Both the position numbers and the translations under genes were made by a program. Below are positions 13,533 through 19,849 of a stretch of DNA of 19,849 nt, piece after piece. The stretch is from positions 1-19,849 of the forward strand of contig CAYHCM010000062.1 in assembly GCA_964355045.1 (NCBI GenBank), in the 5' to 3' direction. The notes under the pieces are model-generated. The model saw only the letters and a list, made by a program, of their open reading frames with translations. It was not told the DNA's origin and did not search any database. Source of the stretch: JABWCE01 sp964355045. Its GTDB lineage: Bacteria; Bacteroidota; Bacteroidia; NS11-12g; UBA9320. How positions within the stretch are numbered: the stretch's first letter is position 1; every line of letters begins with the position of its first letter.

Positions 13533-13602
13533 AATAGGAGCCTTTTTTGAATATCTTATACAATAATCCTGAAATGGTCTTCAGTTTTTCAAATTGAAAT
13601 TA

Positions 13603-14247
13603 ATGAAAGAAATTTATATTTTTAGCGGACTTGGGGTAGATGAACGGGTTTTTAAGAATATTAATTTTGGAGATTTTAAACCAGTTTTTATAAAATGGAT
13701 TATTCCCTTTAAAAACGAAAAGATTGAAAATTATTCAAAACGATTATCCGAACAAATTTTAACAGAAAACCCGGTATTGATAGGGCTTTCCTTTGGTGGA
13801 ATGATAGCCATTGAGGTTTCAAAACTTTTGGAAACCGAAAAAATAATTTTAATAGCTTCGGCCAAAACCAAAAATGAAATACCATTTTACTATCGTTTTT
13901 TAGGCCAATTAAAAATTCATAAACTTATCCCAATGTATCTTCTAAGGACAGGTAATTTAATGACCCATTGGTTTTTTGGAATAAAAACTGAACAGGAAAA
14001 ACTTTTGTTTAAAGCTATTTTAAAAGATACAAATCCGGATTTTTTAATATGGGCTCTTGATAAAATTGTTCAATGGAAAAACAAAAATTACCCCGAAAAG
14101 TTAATTCATATTCATGGAACTAACGACAGGGTTTTGCCATTTTATTTTATTTCAAGTAATATAGAAGTTCAAGGAGGCGGGCATTTTATGACGGTTAATA
14201 AATCAGTTGAGCTATCCAAAATTTTGAGAGAGCTTTTAACCAATTAA
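13603..14247 (+). CDS. Alpha/beta hydrolase
   Basis: A 214-residue cytoplasmic protein with a compact alpha/beta hydrolase fold and a complete predicted catalytic triad. The triad is nucleophile S63 in the elbow GLSFGG (residues 61-66), D175 in HGTNDRVLPF and H194 in GGGHFMTV. The N-terminal strand IYIFSGLGVDERVF supplies the oxyanion-hole glycines. The frame extends three codons upstream to a TTG at 13594, but the ATG at 13603 gives the usual short N-terminus before the first strand, so I chose it. Close relatives are widespread in Bacteroidota without a known substrate. At 214 residues it lacks a large cap domain. Spacing of 70 nt from the upstream stop leaves operon membership uncertain. 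Confidence 0.88.
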   Translation: MKEIYIFSGLGVDERVFKNINFGDFKPVFIKWIIPFKNEKIENYSKRLSEQILTENPVLIGLSFGGMIAIEVSKLLETEKIILIASAKTKNEIPFYYRFLGQLKIHKLIPMYLLRTGNLMTHWFFGIKTEQEKLLFKAILKDTNPDFLIWALDKIVQWKNKNYPEKLIHIHGTNDRVLPFYFISSNIEVQGGGHFMTVNKSVELSKILRELLTN

Positions 14248-14264
14248 AAAATTAACATCAATAA

Positions 14265-14296
14265 ATTGTCCAACTAAAATAACTTACTTAATTTAG
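14265..14296 (+). promoter_or_regulatory. Promoter of the decayed UPF0175 gene
   Basis: ATTG at 14265-14268, 20-nt spacer, TAATTTAG at 14289-14296. It is almost the same as the promoter at 15203-15234: both read ATTGTC, then a 20-nt spacer, then TAATTTAGCTGTTT. The gene it served begins at 14317. Confidence 0.5.
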
Positions 14297-14316
14297 CTGT
14301 TTAAAATAGTAAGGGT

Positions 14317-14552
14317 ATGATATTAACAATTCCGGATGACAATGTTTTAAAATCCAAACTGACTGAGAAGAAATTAAAACCCAAATTGCTTTAATTTTAT
14401 TTGAAAAAAAACTAATCACATTTGGGCAAGCCTGAAAATTAAGTGGTTTGGATGTCATTAGTTTCCAGCAGAAACTTGGGAAAAATAAAATTCCTATTCA
14501 TTATGATATTGAGGATTTTGAAAATGATTTGAAGAATTTGGAATATCCTTAA
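14317..14552 (+). pseudogene. Decayed UPF0175-family antitoxin gene
   Basis: The first frame gives MILTIPDDNVLKSKLTEKKL and stops at about 14393. A second frame then continues with IALILFEKKLITFGQA, a TGA stop, KLSGLDVISFQQKLGKNKIPIHYDIEDFENDL and a final TAA. Together these give the full pattern of UPF0175 proteins (about 80 residues; hallmarks LTLGQAS, the FQ..L segment and IPIHYD.EDFE.DL), broken by one frameshift near 14385-14395 and one in-frame TGA at the place of the Ser after GQA. UPF0175 proteins are antitoxin-like partners of PIN-type toxins; no toxin gene remains after it. This accounts for most of the 325-bp gap between the hydrolase and the lipoprotein gene. Confidence 0.82.
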
Positions 14553-14572
14553 AATAGAGCCTTTTTTATTTT

Positions 14573-15013
14573 TTATTTTCTCAACCAAGCTGACAAGCAT
14601 TGATTTGCTTGCAGTTCAACGTCAAAAAACCAAACCATTTGATCATTTTCATCAATAATTCTTACTGTAACAGTTTTGGTTTTATTGCTTCCTAAAGACA
14701 TCTTAGCTGTTACAGCATTATTTTGTCCGCACGGTGGCGGGCCGGTCCAATAAATATTGGCTGGTGCGGAACCTACCAAATCTCCATCAATAAAGTATCG
14801 GAAAACAGATGTACCCGTTACACCCTGATTAAAAAGTTCCTTAACTGTGCTTTCATCATACCAAAATACTAACTTTCCTTCAAATTGACAACCTCCTCCA
14901 TCTTTGCAATCCTTACAATAATTTACTGCATCTTTATCGCGGCATCCATCTTTTTTACAACTAAGAAAATTGAATGTGAAAAGAATTAATGTAACCAAAT
15001 ATATATTTTTCAT
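14573..15013 (-). CDS. Small predicted lipoprotein with cysteine-rich N-terminus
   Basis: A 146-residue protein. The signal peptide ends in FNFLSC, with C19 as the likely lipidated cysteine; the lipobox is relaxed, as is common in this phylum. The mature start CKKDGCRDKDAVNYCKDCKDGGGCQFEGKLVFW contains six cysteines and recalls the GC.D..A.NY....DGSC motif of Bacteroidota surface lipoproteins. The rest is a beta-rich domain with a further Cys pair (PPPCGQN and NQCLS). It is probably anchored in a membrane and disulfide-stabilised. It ends 20 bp after the decayed UPF0175 gene on the other strand. Function is unknown. Confidence 0.78.
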   Translation of the reverse strand: MKNIYLVTLILFTFNFLSCKKDGCRDKDAVNYCKDCKDGGGCQFEGKLVFWYDESTVKELFNQGVTGTSVFRYFIDGDLVGSAPANIYWTGPPPCGQNNAVTAKMSLGSNKTKTVTVRIIDENDQMVWFFDVELQANQCLSAWLRK

Positions 15014-15202
15014 TTAGCAAATAAACAGTTTAATTTCTTAAAGAATAGCCAATTCATTTTAATAAACTGGAAATGGAATTATTAATATATGCACTATAAT
15101 ATAAATTTCTGCCTTCAACCAAGTTTTACAAAACCCAATCAATATAGATTTGGCAAATTGAAGATTCAACAATTCCTTTGTATAAAAAATAAACATGAAT
15201 TA

Positions 15203-15234
15203 ATTGTCATTACACAATAACAGGCTTAATTTAG
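15203..15234 (+). promoter_or_regulatory. Promoter of the TPR-DUF4292-envC operon
   Basis: ATTG at 15203-15206, 20-nt spacer, TAATTTAG at 15227-15234 (one mismatch to TAnnTTTG). Start is expected near 15240, about 10 nt before the ATG at 15251. The remainder of 15014-15202 is AT-rich without visible structure. Confidence 0.55.
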
Positions 15235-15250
15235 CTGTTTTAAAAAAAGG

Positions 15251-16978
15251 ATGAAAATATTTAAAAATTTACAATTCTATATGCTGATGTTTTCGCTCAG
15301 TTTTATGAGTTGCAAATTGCATAAAAAAACTGTAGCTGATACTGGTGATAAGGTTAGTTATAGCACCCGACAAGCCTATAATAAGCATTATTATGATGGG
15401 GCCAAACTGAAAGTTTTAGGAGATTATGTGGCGGCAGCCAAAGAATTCAACCTGGCGTTGGCTGAGATACCTGGCAATCATGAGGTAATGTATCAATTGG
15501 CAAATATTTATTTTAAAGATAAAAAATTAGAGGAAGCCATTCGTTGGGCTGAAATGGCAGTTAAGAAAAATCCCGATTATAATTTTTGGTACTATGGCCA
15601 ATTAGCCCAAATGTACAGCACGGCCAAACAATATGATAAGGCCGCTAGCACTTTTACTACAATGGTTGAAAAAGAGCCTAATCGCAAAAGCACGTATGAA
15701 GAGGCCGGCAACCAATACCTGAATGCCAAAAAACCAAAAGAAGCGGCTAAATTTTTTGAAAAATCAATTTCAAAATTTGGGGCTGAAGAAAGTTTGTGCC
15801 GAAAATTGGAAGAACTTTATTTTGATTTGGGTCAACCGAATGATGCCGTTCGGATAATTAAAAAACTTTCAGACACCTATCCGTCCGATGTTAAATTTTT
15901 AGGACTTTTGGCTGAAAGCCTTACAAAAGCCAATAAAATAAGTGAGGCCAAAACCACCTATTTAAAAATTTTGGAATTGGATGAAACCAATGGTTACGCC
16001 AGTTTTGGGATGGCCGATGTACTAAGGCGTGAAGGAAAAAACGACGAATCGTTTTATTATTTAAGCAAAGGGTTTAGCGACAAACGGGTAAATATTCAGC
16101 ATAAATTAAAAGTAATTTCCTCCTATTATTTTTTATTAACCAAAGATGAAAAAAGCAGAACTCAGGCCTTTGAGCTGGGTCGAAAGTTATTAACCTCACA
16201 TCCCGACGACGCCTTGGCATATCAGGTTTACAGCGATATGATGCTGGCAATTGAAAACTATCCGGAAAGCAGGGAATATCTTAAGAAAGGATTGGCCATT
16301 GATGGGAAAGATTATAGAAACTGGCAAAAACTTTTTGGGTTGGATATTAAATTAAATAATAACCAATTTTTATATGAAGATAGTAAGGCTGCCCTTGAAC
16401 TTTTTACTACCCAACCCGGATTATTTATCATCCACAGTCAGGCAGCACATAATGTTGGAGAATATGATAAAGCTATCGAAATAGCCATGCAGGGTTTGGA
16501 TATTTCATTTAAATCGGATGAAAAAATACAGCTCTATTTAACCCTTGGTGATGCCTGGTATGAAAAAGGGAATTTTGAAAAAACGGATGAATATTTTGAA
16601 AAAGCGCTGGAAACCGACCAACAAAATGCTTTGGTACTGAACAACTATGCCTATAATTTATTTAAACGAAATACCAAACTGGCCAAGGCACAGGAAATGG
16701 TATTGAAAGCATTGGAAATAGACCCCAACAGCGGATCGTTTGCCGATACGTATGGGTGCATACTGATGGCTTTGGGCAACTTATCCGAGGCTGAAACCTG
16801 GATTAATAAAGCCCTTAGCCTTGAAGGAGAAAACCCTGAAGTGCTTGAGCATTTAGGTGATATTTATTTAAAACAAGGAAAAAAAAGCCTGGCAATTGAA
16901 ACCTATAAAAAAGCGTTAACCAAAGATCCGGAAAACCAATCCTTAAAAAATAAGATAACAACAGGAGAACAAAAATGA
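15251..16978 (+). CDS. TPR-repeat lipoprotein
   Basis: A 575-residue protein with a lipoprotein signal peptide (FSLSFMSC, C21). Almost the whole mature chain is made of 34-residue tetratricopeptide repeats. Clear examples are at about 60-90 (AAAKEFNLALAEIPGNHEVMYQLANIYF), 93-125, 127-160, and near the end (YLTLGDAWYEKGNFEKTDEYFEKALETD; AEMVLKAL-type helices; LEHLGDIYLKQGKKSLAIETYKKALTKDP). TPR arrays are scaffolds for protein binding; the lipid anchor places this one on the periplasmic face of the inner or outer membrane. It is the first gene of a three-gene operon, and its stop overlaps the next start by 4 nt (ATGA). Synteny with DUF4292 and EnvC points to envelope or division work, which is inference. 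Confidence 0.9.
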   Translation: MKIFKNLQFYMLMFSLSFMSCKLHKKTVADTGDKVSYSTRQAYNKHYYDGAKLKVLGDYVAAAKEFNLALAEIPGNHEVMYQLANIYFKDKKLEEAIRWAEMAVKKNPDYNFWYYGQLAQMYSTAKQYDKAASTFTTMVEKEPNRKSTYEEAGNQYLNAKKPKEAAKFFEKSISKFGAEESLCRKLEELYFDLGQPNDAVRIIKKLSDTYPSDVKFLGLLAESLTKANKISEAKTTYLKILELDETNGYASFGMADVLRREGKNDESFYYLSKGFSDKRVNIQHKLKVISSYYFLLTKDEKSRTQAFELGRKLLTSHPDDALAYQVYSDMMLAIENYPESREYLKKGLAIDGKDYRNWQKLFGLDIKLNNNQFLYEDSKAALELFTTQPGLFIIHSQAAHNVGEYDKAIEIAMQGLDISFKSDEKIQLYLTLGDAWYEKGNFEKTDEYFEKALETDQQNALVLNNYAYNLFKRNTKLAKAQEMVLKALEIDPNSGSFADTYGCILMALGNLSEAETWINKALSLEGENPEVLEHLGDIYLKQGKKSLAIETYKKALTKDPENQSLKNKITTGEQK

Positions 16979-17736
16979 GAAAAATTATTTATTTAATAGT
17001 AACGGCAATCCTCTTTTTGAATGCCTGCCGAAGTAAAAAACACAGGCCTGCTCCAATCACTAAAACTACCATTGATACCAGTAAACCAATATTGCCTGAA
17101 ATAAAAAATATACTGAAAAATTCGTTTGAATATGATTACTTAAGTTATAAGGCCAAGTGCGATTATAAAGACCCAAATAATGATCAGTCGTTTACCATGA
17201 ATTTTAGAATGAAACACGACAGTATTCTTTGGTTATCCATTACTGCAGTGGGCTTTGAGGTGGCAAGAGCCAGACTTGATAAGGACACTGTGAGAATTAT
17301 AAACCGGCTGGAAAAAAAATATTACATTTATGATTATGCTTTCATAAAAAAATTAGCTGGAACCTCTCTATCATTAGTCCAAATTCAAAATCTGTTATCA
17401 GCCAATCTGCTTTTTCCACCCGAAAACTATGGGCCGCAAACAGACCCGGATAAATTTATTACCACCGAAGGCTATGTTGAAAATATTGTTTCGCTTGATA
17501 GTAAGTCAAAAATTATTGAACAAATTCTTCAACATTTGGTTGAACAATCAACGGCCAATGTACTTTACAGCAATTATAAAAAAACGGCTAATCAGCAGTT
17601 TCCGGGCAAGTGCGATATTTCAATTATTACACCTAAACGAAATATAAGTTTACTAATGGAAAACAGCGGGATGAATACAGATATGATAGAGGCATTCCCT
17701 TTTGAAATACCTTCCAAATATGAAAAGGCTAATTAA
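16975..17736 (+). CDS. DUF4292 lipoprotein
   Basis: A 253-residue lipoprotein with signal peptide and lipobox FLNAC (C18). The mature part matches DUF4292: an early FEYDYLSYKAKCDYKD strand, then FRMKHDSILWLSITAVGFEVARARLDKDTVRIINRLEKKYYIYDYAFI, the LLSANLLFPPENY helix region, and late strands ending FPFEIPSKYEKA. The pattern is like LolA/LolB-type half-barrels that carry lipids or lipoproteins, and this family is often discussed in that light, but its substrate is not known to me. An AGGAG stretch 6 nt before the ATG is one of the few Shine-Dalgarno-like sites in the window. It overlaps the TPR gene by 4 nt and envC by 17 nt, so all three are probably made together. Confidence 0.88.
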   Translation: MRKIIYLIVTAILFLNACRSKKHRPAPITKTTIDTSKPILPEIKNILKNSFEYDYLSYKAKCDYKDPNNDQSFTMNFRMKHDSILWLSITAVGFEVARARLDKDTVRIINRLEKKYYIYDYAFIKKLAGTSLSLVQIQNLLSANLLFPPENYGPQTDPDKFITTEGYVENIVSLDSKSKIIEQILQHLVEQSTANVLYSNYKKTANQQFPGKCDISIITPKRNISLLMENSGMNTDMIEAFPFEIPSKYEKAN

Positions 17737-18988
17737 TCTTTTATTAATTTATGGATTGTCATTAATTTTTATTTTGGCTGCAACAGGCCAAAGTAGAAAG
17801 GAACTTGAAAAGCAAAGAACCAAAAAAGAAAAAGAAATAGCCCTGACAAAACTAAAACTTAAGGAAACAAAAAAGAAAAAAGAAAAATCGGAAGAGGTAC
17901 TTACCACATTGCGCAAACAGATATCGCAAAAGCGGGAACTTGCAGGGATGTACTATAAGGAGATTGAAAAAATAGATGTAGAAATAATCAGGCTTAATGA
18001 GGATGTAACCGCCCTTAATTTTGAAATAAATAAACTGAAAGCAGAATTTGCCAATTTGGTGGTACAAGGTTATAAATCGAGGCATGCCACGTCTAAAATA
18101 AATTTTCTTTTCTCGGCCAGCACGTTTCCGCAAACCATACGTCGGTTTATTTATCTTAAAAAGCTGCTTGATTTCAGGAAGAAACAAATTGGATTAATTA
18201 AAGCCAAAAAATATGAAAAGGCCAAAAACCTGGCCAAGATGGAACAGGTTAAAAAAGACAAATTGAACATTGTGGAATCGAACGAAATAATACAAAATGA
18301 ATTGGAAGAGGATGAAAGTTCGGAAGAAATATTGATAACGGAACTTCAGATAACAGAATCAACACTGGCGGCTGATCTGAGGAAAAAAGAAAAATCCTAT
18401 CGCGATTTGGATGCCGCCCTGAAACGGGCTATTGAAAAAGAAATAGAAATAGCCCGTAAACAGGCCGAAAAAGAAAGGCAAAAGGAAATTGCCCGGCTTA
18501 AAGAAAAAAACAAAATAACACCAAAGGGAGATGGAACCAAAAAGAAAACTGAGGAAGAATATGTTCCACCCGCAGTATCCGGTTTTGGCAAATTAAAAAG
18601 CCGACTTCCCTGGCCAATAAAGGGAGGCTATGTTACACAAGGCTTTGGCAGCCATCGCCACCCCACATTGCCTGATGTTACGATAATTAATAATGGGATA
18701 AATATAGCCTCAGCCCCGGGTACTATTGTCAAATCGGTTTATGAAGGTGAAGTTTCCGCTATTTTACATATGCCCGGAATGAAAAACACAGTCCTCATTA
18801 AGCATGGCGAATTTTTTACAGTATATGCAAAGCTTGAAACGATTTCTGTAAAAAAAGGGGATAAGGTAAAAACCAGTCAAAACATTGGAACGCTTGGCAC
18901 CGACAGCGAAGGCAAAACCGAATTACATTTTGAGGTATGGCAAGGAAATCAGAGGATGGATCCGCAGAAATGGTTGTATGTGAAGTAG
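17720..18988 (+). CDS. envC: EnvC-like protein with degenerate LytM (M23) domain
   Basis: A 422-residue exported protein. I chose the ATG at 17720 over a TTG 18 nt upstream because it starts a normal signal peptide (residues 1-23, ending AATGQ). Residues 25-118 and 150-265 are long coiled coils rich in Lys and Glu, followed by the C-terminal LytM domain at about 295-420. The Zn ligands of active M23 peptidases are missing. The HxGxD motif reads NNGIN (N324-N328), and HxH reads ELH (E401-H403), although the fold residues GGYVTQGFG, HRHP and HFEVW are kept. It should therefore be unable to cut peptidoglycan, like E. coli EnvC, which instead activates cell-separation amidases. That role is inferred from architecture. 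It overlaps the DUF4292 gene by 17 nt and is last in the operon. Confidence 0.9.
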   Translation: MKRLINLLLIYGLSLIFILAATGQSRKELEKQRTKKEKEIALTKLKLKETKKKKEKSEEVLTTLRKQISQKRELAGMYYKEIEKIDVEIIRLNEDVTALNFEINKLKAEFANLVVQGYKSRHATSKINFLFSASTFPQTIRRFIYLKKLLDFRKKQIGLIKAKKYEKAKNLAKMEQVKKDKLNIVESNEIIQNELEEDESSEEILITELQITESTLAADLRKKEKSYRDLDAALKRAIEKEIEIARKQAEKERQKEIARLKEKNKITPKGDGTKKKTEEEYVPPAVSGFGKLKSRLPWPIKGGYVTQGFGSHRHPTLPDVTIINNGINIASAPGTIVKSVYEGEVSAILHMPGMKNTVLIKHGEFFTVYAKLETISVKKGDKVKTSQNIGTLGTDSEGKTELHFEVWQGNQRMDPQKWLYVK

Positions 18989-19307
18989 GGGGTTGGGTTG
19001 GTTTTTAAAAATTTCAAATGAACCCTTTGCAAAGTTCAATTGGTTATATATCACATATCCGCTTTTCACGAGGCTTTGAAATCTTTGGGTGTATGACAAA
19101 TTGCACACGTAGGGAAACCTTAGTAGAATCCACTCATTTACAACAACTAACCTCTCATACCTTATTTGTTTAAACAAATAAGGTATGAGAGGTTAGGTAT
19201 TTATCGTAATGTTTTCTACGAAGGTTTTTATTAGCTATAGAAATATTTCATGGAAAAAATAACCTCTGTGAAACTCCCTTATCTCCGTGTCTCCGTGTTT
19301 CGTTTTT
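18989..19307. other. 319-bp region between convergent envC and the beta-CASP nuclease gene
   Basis: It contains no convincing gene. It holds the 50-bp palindrome at 19147-19196 and, at 19261-19302, a run of CTCTGTG/CTCCGTG words (cctctgtg, atctccgtg, tctccgtg) of the sort that recurs in intergenic DNA of this phylum. The stretch 18989-19010 is rich in GGGTTGG. Confidence 0.6.
19147..19196. repeat. 50-bp perfect palindrome
   Basis: Arms 19147-19171 and 19172-19196 are exact reverse complements over 25 bp with no loop; the left arm starts CTAACCTCTCATACC and the centre is TTTGTTTAAACAAA. It lies between the ends of two convergent genes, so a bidirectional terminator role is possible, but no T-tract follows either arm. 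Pairing ends abruptly at an A/G mismatch (19146/19197). Confidence 0.9.
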
Positions 19308-19849
19308 TTACTCCAACAAAAACTCATCCCCCAGCTCAGGTATAAAAATATTGGAAAAACCGGCTCCTTCAAAAGCCTGTTTCATTTTCTGTTGCTTTTC
19401 GTATTGCCCATGAACCAGAAATGTTTTTTTAATTAGTTTCGGATTTTGGTTGCTCAAAAATTTCAGCATTTCGTTTTGGTCGGCGTGACCACTCAGGCCA
19501 TCTATAATTTTTATATTGGCTCTTACTTTTAATTCTTTGCCAAATAGTTTTATGACCATTGGGTAATCCCGCAATCGGGCTCCCAGTGTACCTTCGGCAC
19601 AATAGCCAACTATTAAAATGGTGTTGTCGGCATCTTCAATATTATTATAAATATGGTGACGAACCCTTCCGGCATTAGCCATACCACTGGCGCTAATAAT
19701 AATGCAAGGTTGTTTTTTGTTATTTAATGCCTTTGATTCATCTACACTTCGGGTATAAATAAGTCCGTTAAACCCAAAAGGATTTTCATTGGTAGTCATA
19801 TATTTTATAATTTCACTGTCGAAACACTCGTGGTGCATGGTAAAAATAT
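19308..19849 (-). CDS. Beta-CASP metallo-beta-lactamase RNA nuclease, C-terminal part
   Basis: About 180 residues are visible and the frame stays open to the right edge. The methionine at 19838 is internal: the preceding codons read Ile-Phe-Thr and the family continues through IF..H.ECFD at this point. The visible part is the end of the beta-CASP insert and the RMMBL tail. It shows the block CIIISASGMANAGRVRHH, then TILIVGYCAEGTLGARL, the motif SGHADQNEM with a metal-binding His, and FLVHGQYEKQQKMKQAFEGAGF. Such proteins are RNA-processing endo- or exonucleases of the CPSF73/RNase J superfamily. It converges with the envC operon. The catalytic HxHxDH half lies beyond the window, so activity cannot be judged. 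Confidence 0.92.
   Translation of the reverse strand, partial: IFTMHHECFDSEIIKYMTTNENPFGFNGLIYTRSVDESKALNNKKQPCIIISASGMANAGRVRHHIYNNIEDADNTILIVGYCAEGTLGARLRDYPMVIKLFGKELKVRANIKIIDGLSGHADQNEMLKFLSNQNPKLIKKTFLVHGQYEKQQKMKQAFEGAGFSNIFIPELGDEFLLE

Noticed and set aside
13594..13602. TTG start for the alpha/beta hydrolase
   Set aside because: It adds only three residues; the ATG at 13603 gives the standard N-terminus.
13537..14570. Shared AGCCTTTTTT after the 13532 gene and after the UPF0175 remnant
   Set aside because: It is a short T-rich match without a stem; not enough for a terminator or repeat family.
17702..17719. TTG start for envC
   Set aside because: It would put six extra residues in front of a normal signal peptide; the ATG at 17720 is better.
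1..19849. CRISPR array, rRNA genes, complete insertion sequence or replication origin
   Set aside because: I saw no regularly spaced repeats with unique spacers, no rRNA signature, no transposase frame and no DnaA-box cluster.

Overview
The window is about 20 kb of an AT-rich Bacteroidota chromosome, probably Chitinophagia or Sphingobacteriia. The evidence is an NrfE/CcmF-type cytochrome c maturation cluster with a CxxxY-type CcmE, DUF4292 and DUF2520 families, TAnnTTTG promoter boxes, near-absence of Shine-Dalgarno sites, lipoproteins with relaxed lipoboxes, and a TPR - DUF4292 - EnvC gene order familiar from this phylum.

Layout. 1-1124 (minus) is the 5' part of a secreted protein made of two tandem copies of a beta-barrel-like module. 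1358-6328 (plus) is a compact cluster ccmC, ccmD-like, an intruding XRE-family regulator, ccmE, ccmF and a DUF2520 Rossmann protein. 6430-7767 (minus) is a secreted protein with an OmpA-like start, a beta domain and a highly charged coiled coil. 8129-10087 looks like an accessory island: a hicBA toxin-antitoxin pair, a five-member tRNA array and an ORF6N-domain gene of phage ancestry. 10154-12865 (minus) is sucA, E1 of 2-oxoglutarate dehydrogenase. 13014-15013 holds a small exported protein, an alpha/beta hydrolase, a decayed UPF0175 antitoxin gene and a small lipoprotein. 15251-18988 (plus) is a TPR lipoprotein, a DUF4292 lipoprotein and an EnvC-like protein, coupled by overlaps. 19308-19849 (minus) is the C-terminal part of a beta-CASP metallo-beta-lactamase RNA nuclease running off the right edge.

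The most interesting locus is 8660-9295 on the minus strand. A near-perfect Bacteroidota promoter is followed within about 12 nt by a 19-codon leader ORF, MSYSSFCYSFGGNPHRAK. This is followed by a strong intrinsic terminator whose U-tract ends exactly at the first base of tRNA-Phe(GAA). Next come a tRNA-like RNA with no recognisable anticodon, tRNA-Tyr(GUA), tRNA-Ser(GCU), tRNA-Ser(UGA) and a final terminator. Eight of residues 2-10 of the leader are Ser, Tyr or Phe, the amino acids of the four tRNAs downstream, and the codons match the anticodons present. This suggests a tRNA operon controlled by leader-peptide attenuation. The sequence elements are seen directly; the regulatory mechanism is inferred.

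Other points: a CGGTTGG hairpin family occurs in four intergenic regions, a palindromic 23-mer occurs both in front of and inside the ORF6N gene, a 50-bp perfect palindrome lies between convergent genes near the right end, and a live and a dead gene share a near-identical promoter.
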